Part shown: positions 1-6,004 of the stretch, piece by piece
How positions within the stretch are numbered: the stretch's first letter is position 1
Layout: every line of letters begins with the position of its first letter
Assembly (NCBI GenBank): GCA_035512495.1
Contig: DATKDW010000054.1
Coordinates: 1-51,525, forward strand
DNA from: Acidimicrobiales bacterium
GTDB lineage: Bacteria > Actinomycetota > Acidimicrobiia > Acidimicrobiales > CADCSY01
Direction: 5' to 3'
DNA length: 51,525 bases
Made by a program: the position numbers and the translations under genes
Notes under the pieces: model-generated
The model's database searches: none
Told to the model about the DNA's origin: nothing
The model's input: the letters and a program-made list of their open reading frames with translations, nothing else

Positions 1-33
1 ACCGTGACGCCCCCGCGAGCTTAGGGTGCCGCC

Positions 34-306
34 ATGCGAACCGAGGGACCGGCTGGCCCCGCACGTGAGCCCGTGTTTGATCGGCCGGTGTGGAGGGACT
101 GGTTGCTTTGGTTCGGAGTCATCATGGCGGCGCTCTCCGCCTACGGGAGTGTCAGGGACCCCTACTTGGGTGAGGGGGCCGGCTTTGCTCAGGCCATCGA
201 CTTCTCGTGGCGGTTTGCCGTCACCTTCCTCATCGTTGGCTACCTGCCGGCTGCCTTCCGCCGAGGATCGAGAGAGCGGAAGGCAGCCGAGGGGCGGCGC
301 GGTTGA
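34..306 (+). CDS. Small two-helix membrane protein, unknown function
   Basis: I do not recognise this 90-residue protein. It has two hydrophobic segments (about residues 22-39 and 59-76), a short polar loop between them and a basic C-terminus (RRGSRERK...), consistent with a hairpin membrane protein with both ends in the cytoplasm. The ATG lies exactly 6 nt after TAGGGT (22-27), the arrangement seen before many genes here, which supports this start and a leaderless mRNA. A longer overlapping frame in another phase (from 26) lacks membrane or domain character and is treated as a shadow. It has no obvious operon partner. Confidence 0.55.
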   Translation: MRTEGPAGPAREPVFDRPVWRDWLLWFGVIMAALSAYGSVRDPYLGEGAGFAQAIDFSWRFAVTFLIVGYLPAAFRRGSRERKAAEGRRG

Positions 307-399
307 GCGCCCCCCACCCGGTGCCGACCCCGAGGCGCCTCGTGGTCACACGGTGGTCACGGACTCACCCGGACAACCTCGGACGACACATCGTGGGGA

Positions 400-503
400 C
401 GGGGGCGAGAGGCCGGAACCCCGGACGGTTACAGCGTTCTGCGGACCGGGCGACCTAGGGCGGACGGGCGCCGTCGGGGTTCGAGTCCTCCCCCCCCGAG
501 CCA
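400..503 (+). other. Imperfect tRNA-like sequence, possible tRNA remnant or attachment-site scar
   Basis: Positions 478-488 match the TPsiC (B-box) consensus GGTTCGANTCC exactly and are followed by a C-rich acceptor-like strand and CCA at 501-503. The strand at 400-405 pairs with 493-498 (six pairs). 423-427 pairs fully with 435-439 around a 7-nt loop with T at position 33. The variable region would be about 35 nt, D-arm pairing is poor and the pair 475/491 is mismatched, so it does not fold as a normal tRNA. With an 8-bp acceptor and G before CCA it recalls tRNA-Sec, but there is no TCA anticodon. Its T-arm also resembles tRNA-Pro. A degenerate tRNA or a duplicated tRNA end is the likeliest reading. 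Two direct copies of TGGTCAC 11 bp apart (343-349, 354-360) lie just upstream. Confidence 0.3.
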
Positions 504-557
504 CATCTTCGCCGTTAGCACCCGAGTCATGGGCGTCCTTGCGGTCCGACGGCTCGG

Positions 558-932
558 CTACAGGATCAGCCAGACGAGGGGCCAGAGGAGCACGAGGAAG
601 TACAGCACGGAGAGGAGCAGGAGGGGCGTGCGTTGCGCTGACGGCGCTGCCCTCCCGGGGGGCGCGCCTTCGGCTGGCATCAGTGCCCAGAGCGTGAGGT
701 ACGCGACGCCGACAACACCTGCGGAGACGAGGAGCCCGAGTGCCGCGAGCAGCCGGATGAAGCGGACGTCGGCCTCGAAGTGGTTGGCGATGCCTGCGCA
801 GACACCCGCGACGGTCCCGTTGGCGGTGTCGCGCGCAGGCAGGCGGGGCGCTCGGGTTGCTCGCTCGTGCTGTTCTCGCAGCTCGGCCTCGCGGGCTGCT
901 GCTTCATCAAAGGCCTCGTGAGAGCTGGTCAT
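558..932 (-). CDS. PspC-domain membrane protein
   Basis: Phage-shock-protein C family, small inner-membrane proteins linked to envelope-stress sensing. Residues 28-87 carry the family pattern: an Arg-rich lead-in, then GTVAGVCAGIANHF, then R-F-I-R-L-L at the start of a transmembrane helix (about 60-84) ending in LWALMP. A second hydrophobic helix (103-123) ends the protein. The acidic/basic N-terminus (residues 5-30) could be a short coiled segment. Its ATG overlaps the TGA of the upstream PadR gene in an ATGA arrangement (929-932), so the two are almost certainly one translationally coupled operon. PadR probably controls PspC synthesis; that is inferred from the gene pair. Confidence 0.85.
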   Translation of the reverse strand: MTSSHEAFDEAAAREAELREQHERATRAPRLPARDTANGTVAGVCAGIANHFEADVRFIRLLAALGLLVSAGVVGVAYLTLWALMPAEGAPPGRAAPSAQRTPLLLLSVLYFLVLLWPLVWLIL

Positions 933-1378
933 GAGCGGCTGGTCTCCTTTGTGGCTGCGTGCTCGAGGCGTCCCAGAGCAGTCGTGAGGACCCGTTCGAT
1001 CGTGGTTCGCTGCACGTGGCCGGCGAGTGCGCGCACGGCTTCGGTGAAGCGGACGAGTGTGGCGTCCAGGTCCTGATCCTGGGTGCGCACGCCGGTACGG
1101 AGCTCGAGCCGGGCGAGTTGGTCCTGGCGGTCCTCGAGGGCTTCTTTGCCGAGCGGGGTGAGGTGGTAGACGGTGCGCCGCTCGTGCGCTTCCCCGGCGA
1201 TGAGGCCGGCCTCTTCCAGGGCGGCGACCGCCGGGTACACCGTCCCCGTTGAGGGCTCATAGGCGTCACCGAAGAGGTCATCGAGCGCGCCGAGCATCTG
1301 GTAGGCGTGCATGGGCTGACGGGTCAACAACGCCATGATGACCAGCGGCAGCTCGCCGTGTCGGAAGAACCGGGTCAT
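929..1378 (-). CDS. PadR-family transcriptional regulator
   Basis: A 149-residue winged-helix repressor-type regulator. The N-terminal DNA-binding part has the PadR signatures: hydrophobic helix 1 (ELPLVIMALL), HAYQM, then STGTVYPAVAALEEAGLI leading to the wing RRTVYHLTPLGKEAL. The C-terminal half is the helical dimerisation region. The frame stays open further upstream, but the ATG at 1378 has a strong AGGAGG site next to it and fits the family N-terminus, so I place the start there. It overlaps the PspC gene by 4 nt. Four 11-bp direct repeats sit immediately upstream and are the obvious candidate operator for autoregulation. Confidence 0.88.
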   Translation of the reverse strand: MTRFFRHGELPLVIMALLTRQPMHAYQMLGALDDLFGDAYEPSTGTVYPAVAALEEAGLIAGEAHERRTVYHLTPLGKEALEDRQDQLARLELRTGVRTQDQDLDATLVRFTEAVRALAGHVQRTTIERVLTTALGRLEHAATKETSRS

Positions 1379-1386
1379 GCCCCCTC

Positions 1387-1430
1387 CTGCGAATCCACTG
1401 CGAACATACTGCGAAACTACTGCGAACGGC
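1387..1430 (-). repeat. Four tandem 11-bp repeats upstream of padR, probable operator
   Basis: On the + strand the core CTGCGAA begins at 1387, 1398, 1409 and 1420, an exact 11-bp period; three copies extend to ACTGCGAA. Read toward padR the unit is TTCGCAG(T). The array ends 9 bp upstream of the padR ATG, and its last copy runs into the ribosome-binding site. Spacing of one helical turn places every copy on the same DNA face, as expected for cooperative binding by a dimeric repressor. That PadR is the ligand is inference from position. Confidence 0.6.
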
Positions 1431-1513
1431 AAGCAAGGTCGGCACGAGAAGGTGCCGCTGCTGGGGATCGGTCCTGGCGTCGGAACGGCTTTGTGGGTCC
1501 CGGACCTGGCATC

Positions 1514-1825
1514 ATGGCGGCGATGGTGGGACCTACCGAGGCGAGAGATGCGCGCAAGGCTGCGCGATGGGCTGTTGCGTTCCTCTTCGCAACGCCGTTC
1601 TTTCTGCTGGGGCTGTGGTGGTGCCTGGCGGTGGTGGTGCAGGTTGCCATAGTCGGCGGGCCGCGGGACGGGAGCCTTGCCCAGCTACTGATCCTGTCTG
1701 CATTCGCGATCCCGGGCCTCGTGATGTTGTCCATCTGGACGTTCGTCGGCGTGAAGGCGGTTCGCCTCGCCTGGCGGAAGCCAGATGAGCCTCATCAGGC
1801 GAGATTCGTTTCTCCTGCGGGGTGA
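1514..1825 (+). CDS. Two-helix membrane protein, unknown function
   Basis: This 103-residue protein is unrecognised. After a charged N-terminus (MAAMVGPTEARDARKAARW) it has two long hydrophobic segments separated by a short loop containing GGPRDGS, and a basic/polar tail. The frame opens farther upstream, but that part is polar, Arg-rich and overlaps the padR promoter, so the start is placed at ATG 1514 (ATG 1523 is also possible). The stop TGA overlaps the GTG of the methyltransferase gene (GTGA, 1822-1825), so the two are probably co-translated. Confidence 0.5.
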   Translation: MAAMVGPTEARDARKAARWAVAFLFATPFFLLGLWWCLAVVVQVAIVGGPRDGSLAQLLILSAFAIPGLVMLSIWTFVGVKAVRLAWRKPDEPHQARFVSPAG

Positions 1826-2601
1826 CGCCAGCGGACAAGCGGCTGTCGTTCAACGAAGTCCCGGACATCTACGACGAGATCCGTCCCTCGTATCCCGTCG
1901 CGTTGTTCGACGTCCTGTTCGAGAGGCTCCCGTCGTCGCCAACGATCGTGGAGGTCGGTCCCGGAACTGGCCAGGCAACCAAGGATCTTCTTGCTCGGGG
2001 AGCGTCGGTCCATGCCGTGGAGATCGGCCCAGAGACGGCTGCGAAGCTCCGACGAACGCTGCCCTCGACCCGGCTTCAGGTGAGCGTGGGCGACTTCGAG
2101 CAGATTGAGCTGCCGGCATCGAGCGCCGACGCGCTGTTCTCCGCCACGGCCTATCACTGGATCTCTTCGCCGGCGCAGACGGACCGCCCGGCCTTCCTGC
2201 TGCGACCTGGAGGAGTCGTTGCGATCGTCGATCTGATCCAGGTGACCTCTGCTGTGGACCAGGGCTTCTTCGACGCCGCCACGCCGATCTACGAACGATG
2301 CGGAGAGGGGCACCGTGGCCCACCTGCCCCGGGTCGCGACGCTGTGGATCCGCAAATGCGCAACGTCCTGGAAGATGACGGGCGCTTCCACCAGGTCGCT
2401 GTGCACCGTTGGGATTGGGATCAGACGTACACCGCAGCCGAGTACCGGAAGCTCATGCTCTCGTACTCGGGGACGCAGATGATGGCCCCATCACAGCGGC
2501 TGGGCCTGCTCGACGACATGGAAGCGTTGATCGACCAGGAGTTCGGCGGGCAGATCACCCGGCCCCTCGTCGCGACCCTCACGACCGCCGCGCTGTCCTG
2601 A
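1822..2601 (+). CDS. Class I SAM-dependent methyltransferase
   Basis: A full-length 259-residue small-molecule-type methyltransferase. The Rossmann core begins with motif I VEVGPGTGQAT (about residues 43-53), followed by acidic VEIGPE (motif II), GDFEQIELP, and the ATAYHWI segment typical of the Methyltransf_11/25 group. The C-terminal third (WDWDQTYTAAEY through SYSGTQMM) is also typical of an uncharacterised actinobacterial subfamily. GTG is the start because it overlaps the preceding stop and the N-terminal motif LSFNEVPDIYDEIRPSYP is complete. The substrate cannot be told from sequence. Confidence 0.8.
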   Translation: MTPADKRLSFNEVPDIYDEIRPSYPVALFDVLFERLPSSPTIVEVGPGTGQATKDLLARGASVHAVEIGPETAAKLRRTLPSTRLQVSVGDFEQIELPASSADALFSATAYHWISSPAQTDRPAFLLRPGGVVAIVDLIQVTSAVDQGFFDAATPIYERCGEGHRGPPAPGRDAVDPQMRNVLEDDGRFHQVAVHRWDWDQTYTAAEYRKLMLSYSGTQMMAPSQRLGLLDDMEALIDQEFGGQITRPLVATLTTAALS

Positions 2602-2626
2602 ACTGGCGGGCTGGGGCGGCGGACCT

Positions 2627-3136
2627 TCATCCTTCCGTCGAGGAGGGCATGTTGGGTGTGGTCGGACCGAGATCGGTCGTCGGCGGGCGGTCGATGGTCG
2701 GCGGTGCGGAGAAGCGAGGATTTACGGCTCCGAGAGCGACGAGCCCGCAAAGCACGCAAACAAGGAATGCGACGACAGCGTGCACGCCGACGGCCGGTGG
2801 ATCCCAATGTCGGAGCCGTACCACCGTGGCCATGGCGACGGCGGAGACCGGTGGACCTGCCAACCAGAACCAGATCACGATGAATGTCGCACCTTCGTCC
2901 GGATCGAACGTGACCGCGGTGGCCAACAAACCCGCACCGATGGACACCAATGATCCAGCCACGCCGGTCAAGACCGACCAGCCCAAGTCCCTGACGGCCA
3001 GAGCACCGGATCCGCCCTCGACGGTCCTGCTCTCTCCTCGGGTGGACCTCAGCGTGCCGGAGCGCCGGCCGACCAGCTTGATCAGCACGAACGCAGCGAG
3101 AGCGAGGATCGCAAACCAGATGAGCACGGCGTCCAT
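2627..3136 (-). CDS. Four-helix membrane protein, unknown function
   Basis: A 169-residue hypothetical integral membrane protein. Four hydrophobic segments lie at about residues 4-22, 52-75, 84-105 and 116-137. The loop after helix 1 is basic (RRSGTLRSTRGESR) and the tail after helix 4 is Pro/Thr-rich (PPTIDRPPTTDLGPTT), which would suit a short exposed tail. The same frame stays open far upstream, but that part is antisense to another gene and non-hydrophobic, so the ATG at 3136 starting MDAVLIWFAILAL is preferred. No domain is recognised. Confidence 0.5.
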   Translation of the reverse strand: MDAVLIWFAILALAAFVLIKLVGRRSGTLRSTRGESRTVEGGSGALAVRDLGWSVLTGVAGSLVSIGAGLLATAVTFDPDEGATFIVIWFWLAGPPVSAVAMATVVRLRHWDPPAVGVHAVVAFLVCVLCGLVALGAVNPRFSAPPTIDRPPTTDLGPTTPNMPSSTEG

Positions 3137-3162
3137 CGTCACATGCGGCAGGCTGTACCTGT

Positions 3163-3321
3163 GCCAGCCGGACTCGACGGACTCGTCTCGCACGCGCTCG
3201 CTGGCCACGGTACCGAGACGGGTGGCGCACCTACGAAGACACCGTGGGGCCGGCGTCCGCTGCCACCGTGGTCGTCGACAACAACGATTTCGGAGGTCCA
3301 GAGCTCCTGAAGATGGCCTGA
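3163..3321 (+). pseudogene. C-terminal fragment resembling uridine kinase
   Basis: In the frame ending at TGA 3319-3321 the translation includes RYRDGWRTYEDTVGP and ATVVVDNNDFGGPELL, which resembles the end of actinobacterial uridine kinases (R-Y-x-x-G-x-R-x-Y, then VVVDN-x-D-x-x-x-P-x-L-L). The frame closes with a stop at 3121-3123 and there is no start or P-loop, so only about the last 50 residues survive. It probably marks a truncated gene left by rearrangement next to the convergent membrane-protein gene. The similarity is read by eye. Confidence 0.4.
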
Positions 3322-3404
3322 TCGCGGTCACCCTCTCGGGGGTGGTCGCGTAGCGTCTGGCGGATGGAGCTGTTGCCTGCCTCAGCTCCGACGACTGATC
3401 AGCA

Positions 3405-4274
3405 GTGGTCGTGATCCTTGGCGTGGACGTGCCCCCAGACCTCGTGGAGCTCTGGTGTGGCTGGCTCGCGCCCGACCCCCAACCCTTCATCGTCGGTACG
3501 GATGCGCGGTGGCAAGAGCTCGAGGGGGACAGCGGTGTCATCACCCCTGAGCTCCGAGACACGTTCCGGCTCTGGGCCGTGGCCCCTGGGTCGCAGCTGC
3601 TCTGGCTGTCGGATGAACGGTTCCATGGGCTCCCGAAGCCTGTTCGGGCCTCACTCGTACGGGAGCAGGTGACCCGACGAAGCGGCAACCCTCCAGGAGT
3701 CGGCGGTGTCCCGTCCGTCCGCGGGTGGCGTGACCTGCTCGACCCGACCGCGCTCCGGCGAGAAGCAGACGGCCACCGCTTCGTCTGGTGGCCCGGTCTC
3801 GTCGCGACGGACCCGATCGGGATCCTCGATCGCCTCCTGTCCGCCGATCGGCTCCCGAGCCGGCACGCAGAGGTCTCCAACTCGGTCTGGCGGCGCTGCG
3901 AAGACATCCTCCCGAACGCGCAGGCGGTGGCCGGCACATGGCCGCAGGGCAGCAGCTCGTGCTGCTTCAGCACCGTGATGACGGCTGCAGGTAGCGACGA
4001 CAGTGGTGCATGCGACAGCGTCGAGCCCTTCGGGGAGTGGCTCGACTCCGCGTGCCGAAAGGGCGGCAATCTGAGTGATGCAGGCACGGTCCTCGTTTGG
4101 CGCGACCGAGACGGCCTGCCGGTACATGCCGCGGTCGCCATCGGCGAAGGCTGGGGTCTGGAGAAGCCATCCCAGGAATGGCACTCCCCACACGCCGTCG
4201 CAACGATCTCCGACATCATCCGCACGACTCGGCTCCCAGGACAACGGCTGGAGAAGCACACGATCCTCCCCTGA
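3405..4274 (+). CDS. Uncharacterised protein with NlpC/P60-like C-terminal half
   Basis: A 289-residue protein of no established function. The C-terminal half has a pattern resembling an NlpC/P60 (papain-like) cysteine peptidase or amidase: a Cys pair heading a helix (GSSSCCFSTVMTAAG), then GTVLVWRDRDG in place of the family GDLVFF strand, then HAAVAIGEGWGLEKPSQEW in place of the catalytic His strand. The N-terminal half is rich in Trp and acidic residues (WCGWLAP, GTDARWQELEG) and could be a recognition domain. No signal peptide is seen, so it is probably cytoplasmic. The start is uncertain: GTG 3405 is used, with later GTG codons possible. Catalytic activity is inference. Confidence 0.5.
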   Translation: MVVILGVDVPPDLVELWCGWLAPDPQPFIVGTDARWQELEGDSGVITPELRDTFRLWAVAPGSQLLWLSDERFHGLPKPVRASLVREQVTRRSGNPPGVGGVPSVRGWRDLLDPTALRREADGHRFVWWPGLVATDPIGILDRLLSADRLPSRHAEVSNSVWRRCEDILPNAQAVAGTWPQGSSSCCFSTVMTAAGSDDSGACDSVEPFGEWLDSACRKGGNLSDAGTVLVWRDRDGLPVHAAVAIGEGWGLEKPSQEWHSPHAVATISDIIRTTRLPGQRLEKHTILP

Positions 4275-4396
4275 TCTTCGTCAGCCGCCTGGAAGCGGCC
4301 CCGAGCCACGAGCTGGATGCGTTGACGCACGGCGTCGGCCTCTACGGTGACGCGCAACAGCAAGGGACATCATGGTGGCCGCGGAGAGGAGCCAAC

Positions 4397-4693
4397 GTGA
4401 TCACCGAGATCCATTGCCTGCCCCGGCCGACGGGCACCGACGAGGAGCGTTACGCCTACGTCCACGCTGCCATCGCGGTGATCGAAGCGTCGGGCCTCAC
4501 CTTCGAGGTGGGCGCGCTCGGCACCACGGTCGAGGGCGAGCCCGACGAGGTGTGGCCCCTGCTGCGGCGGGTGCACGACGCGTGCCTGGCGGCTGGCGCC
4601 GACAGCGTCATCACGGTGATCAAGGTGGCGCAGTGGGCCGTCCCCGAGGGCGCGCCCTCGATCGCCAGCCTCACCGACCGGTACCGGGGCTGA
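4397..4693 (+). CDS. Thiamine-binding-type protein (MTH1187/YkoF-like family)
   Basis: This 98-residue protein matches the small thiamine_BP family (ferredoxin-like fold): a first strand ITEIHCLPRPTG, then YVHAAIAVIEASGLTFEVGALGTTVEGEPDEVWPLL, and a final strand DSVITVIKVAQW. Such proteins bind thiamine or related compounds in the cytoplasm; the exact ligand varies. The frame is open upstream, but GTG 4397 is preceded by a purine-rich GGAGAGGAG site and matches family length. No TPP riboswitch is seen upstream; TTGACG (4322-4327) and TACGGT (4343-4348) could be a promoter with a short 15-nt spacer. The gene is convergent with the next one. Confidence 0.75.
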   Translation: MITEIHCLPRPTGTDEERYAYVHAAIAVIEASGLTFEVGALGTTVEGEPDEVWPLLRRVHDACLAAGADSVITVIKVAQWAVPEGAPSIASLTDRYRG

Positions 4694-4709
4694 CGGTGGC
4701 CGACCCCCC

Positions 4710-5705
4710 TCAGTCGGGCAGGTCGCCCTCGGTGACCTCGTGGTGGAGGGGGCGTCCATCCCGGTAGCGGGCCAGGTTGTCGAGGAACAGCTCGGCCAAC
4801 CGGGCATGTCGGCCGGTGCCGCCGGCCGCGTTGTGGGGGGTGAGGACGACCGAGGGATGGCCCCAGAGCGGGCTGTCGTCGGGGAGCGGCTCGGTGGCGG
4901 TGACGTCGAGCACCGCGACCTCCGGGACGCCCCGGTCGAGAGCCTCCAGCAGCGCCTCCTCGTCGACTAGCGAGCCACGCCCGACGTTGACGAGCACCGA
5001 CGCCCTCTTCATGGCGTCGAGGAAGCCGGCGTCGACCATGCGCTCGGTGTCCGGGGTCGCGGGTGCGCTGAGGACGACCACGTCGGCACGGGGGAGTGCT
5101 GCGGTCACCGCGTCGGGCCCGACCATCTCGTCGACGGGCTCGTCGCCACTGGGGCGGCGGCGGACGCCGATGACCTGTGCGCCGAAGGCTCGGGCTCGTT
5201 CGGCCACCGCTCCACCGATGGCTCCCACCCCGATCACCAGCCAGGTGGTGCCGTGGACCTCCCGGAAGTCGTGGCGCCGCCACTCCCGCTCGGCCTGGGC
5301 GGCCCGCCAGCGATGGTCCTGCTGGTAGTGGGCGAGCACGGATCGCAGGACGTGCTCGGCGATGGGGATGTGGGTGACGTGGGCGTTGGTGAGCCGCACA
5401 CCACGTCGCACCACCTCGGCGAAGACGGGTGCGTCGACCCCGGCAGCGGGTGACTGCAGCCAAGACATCGACTCGCACCGCCGCAGGAAGCCGAAGAACG
5501 GCCGCAGGGGTGCGCCCTCGTCGAAGAGGTCGGCGGTGGCCCACACCACCTCCGGTGCGGCGTCGTCCCACTCGACGCTGACCCCCTCGGGGCCTGCGAC
5601 GATGCTGCCGTCGTCGAGCATCCGCAGCGGTCGGGCGTCGGGCGCGACCCGCGCCAGCCCGTCGCCGAAGCGTCGCCACGCCGTCTCGGTCAGGAGCACG
5701 TCCAT
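4710..5705 (-). CDS. NAD(P)-dependent D-2-hydroxyacid dehydrogenase family protein
   Basis: A 331-residue protein of the D-isomer-specific 2-hydroxyacid dehydrogenase family (2-oxoacid reduced to D-2-hydroxyacid). The cofactor domain has WLVIGVGAIGGAVAERARAFG (GxGxxG at about 159-165). The catalytic set is complete: Arg243 in NVGRGSLVDE, Glu272 in ATEPLPDDSPL and His291 in LTPHNAAGG. The basic VRRRPSG after strand 2, instead of an acidic residue, hints at NADP preference. The N-terminal half is the flanking catalytic domain. ACCCTA (5712-5717) gives TAGGGT on the coding strand 6 nt before ATG, so the transcript is probably leaderless. The substrate is not determined. Confidence 0.85.
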   Translation of the reverse strand: MDVLLTETAWRRFGDGLARVAPDARPLRMLDDGSIVAGPEGVSVEWDDAAPEVVWATADLFDEGAPLRPFFGFLRRCESMSWLQSPAAGVDAPVFAEVVRRGVRLTNAHVTHIPIAEHVLRSVLAHYQQDHRWRAAQAEREWRRHDFREVHGTTWLVIGVGAIGGAVAERARAFGAQVIGVRRRPSGDEPVDEMVGPDAVTAALPRADVVVLSAPATPDTERMVDAGFLDAMKRASVLVNVGRGSLVDEEALLEALDRGVPEVAVLDVTATEPLPDDSPLWGHPSVVLTPHNAAGGTGRHARLAELFLDNLARYRDGRPLHHEVTEGDLPD

Positions 5706-5752
5706 GGGCCGACCCTACGGCGCCGGCCGAATCTGGGAGGTGGCGTGCCCTC

Positions 5753-5761
5753 TGGTATCGT
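5753..5761 (+). promoter_or_regulatory. Extended -10 promoter element for tRNA-Glu
   Basis: TGG followed by TATCGT (5756-5761) lies 19 nt before the first base of the tRNA and has the form of an extended -10. No clear -35 is seen, as is common with extended -10 promoters. Confidence 0.4.
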
Positions 5762-5780
5762 CGTCGTTCGCCTAGCGCAC

Positions 5781-5856
5781 GGCCCGTTCGTCTAGGGGCC
5801 TAGGACACCACCCTCTCAAGGTGGAGACACGGGTTCGAATCCCGTACGGGCTGCCA
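5781..5856 (+). tRNA. tRNA-Glu (anticodon CTC)
   Basis: A complete 76-nt cloverleaf including encoded CCA. The acceptor GGCCCGT (5781-5787) pairs with ACGGGCT (5846-5852), with one G-U. The anticodon stem CCACC/GGTGG encloses loop CTCTCAA, with anticodon CTC at 5815-5817, decoding GAG. The T-arm is ACGGG-TTCGAAT-CCCGT with a perfect B-box. The body CGTTCGTCTAGG...CCTAGGAC is typical of bacterial tRNA-Glu. It lies alone between two minus-strand genes and has its own hairpin downstream. Confidence 0.97.
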
Positions 5857-5900
5857 CGAAGTGATCCCGAAGTACCGGGTGAGCTCTTCCCGAAATACCG

Positions 5901-5926
5901 AGAGCCCGGCCACCCGGCCGGGCTCT
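5901..5926. terminator. Perfect 11-bp hairpin terminator
   Basis: AGAGCCCGGCC (5901-5911) and GGCCGGGCTCT (5916-5926) form a perfect 11-bp GC-rich stem with a 4-nt ACCC loop. It lies 45 nt after tRNA-Glu and 78 nt past the stop of the convergent kaiC gene. With no U-run on either side it may act for both as an intrinsic terminator of the U-poor kind common in high-GC genomes. Confidence 0.7.
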
Positions 5927-6004
5927 CTGCGTTCCGGTGCTGGTGCCTCGCGAGCGAGGGGCTGTTCATGCAGCTGTCGCCGGCCCGCGTCTTGACCGGA
6001 CAGG

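Noticed and set aside
391-503. Functional tRNA-Sec gene
   Set aside because: G73-CCA and an 8-nt acceptor strand fit, but no TCA anticodon lies at a suitable place and the length is too great.
4275-4396. TPP riboswitch before the thiamine-binding-type gene
   Set aside because: No THI-box-like CTGAGA or matching stems are seen in the 122-nt leader.
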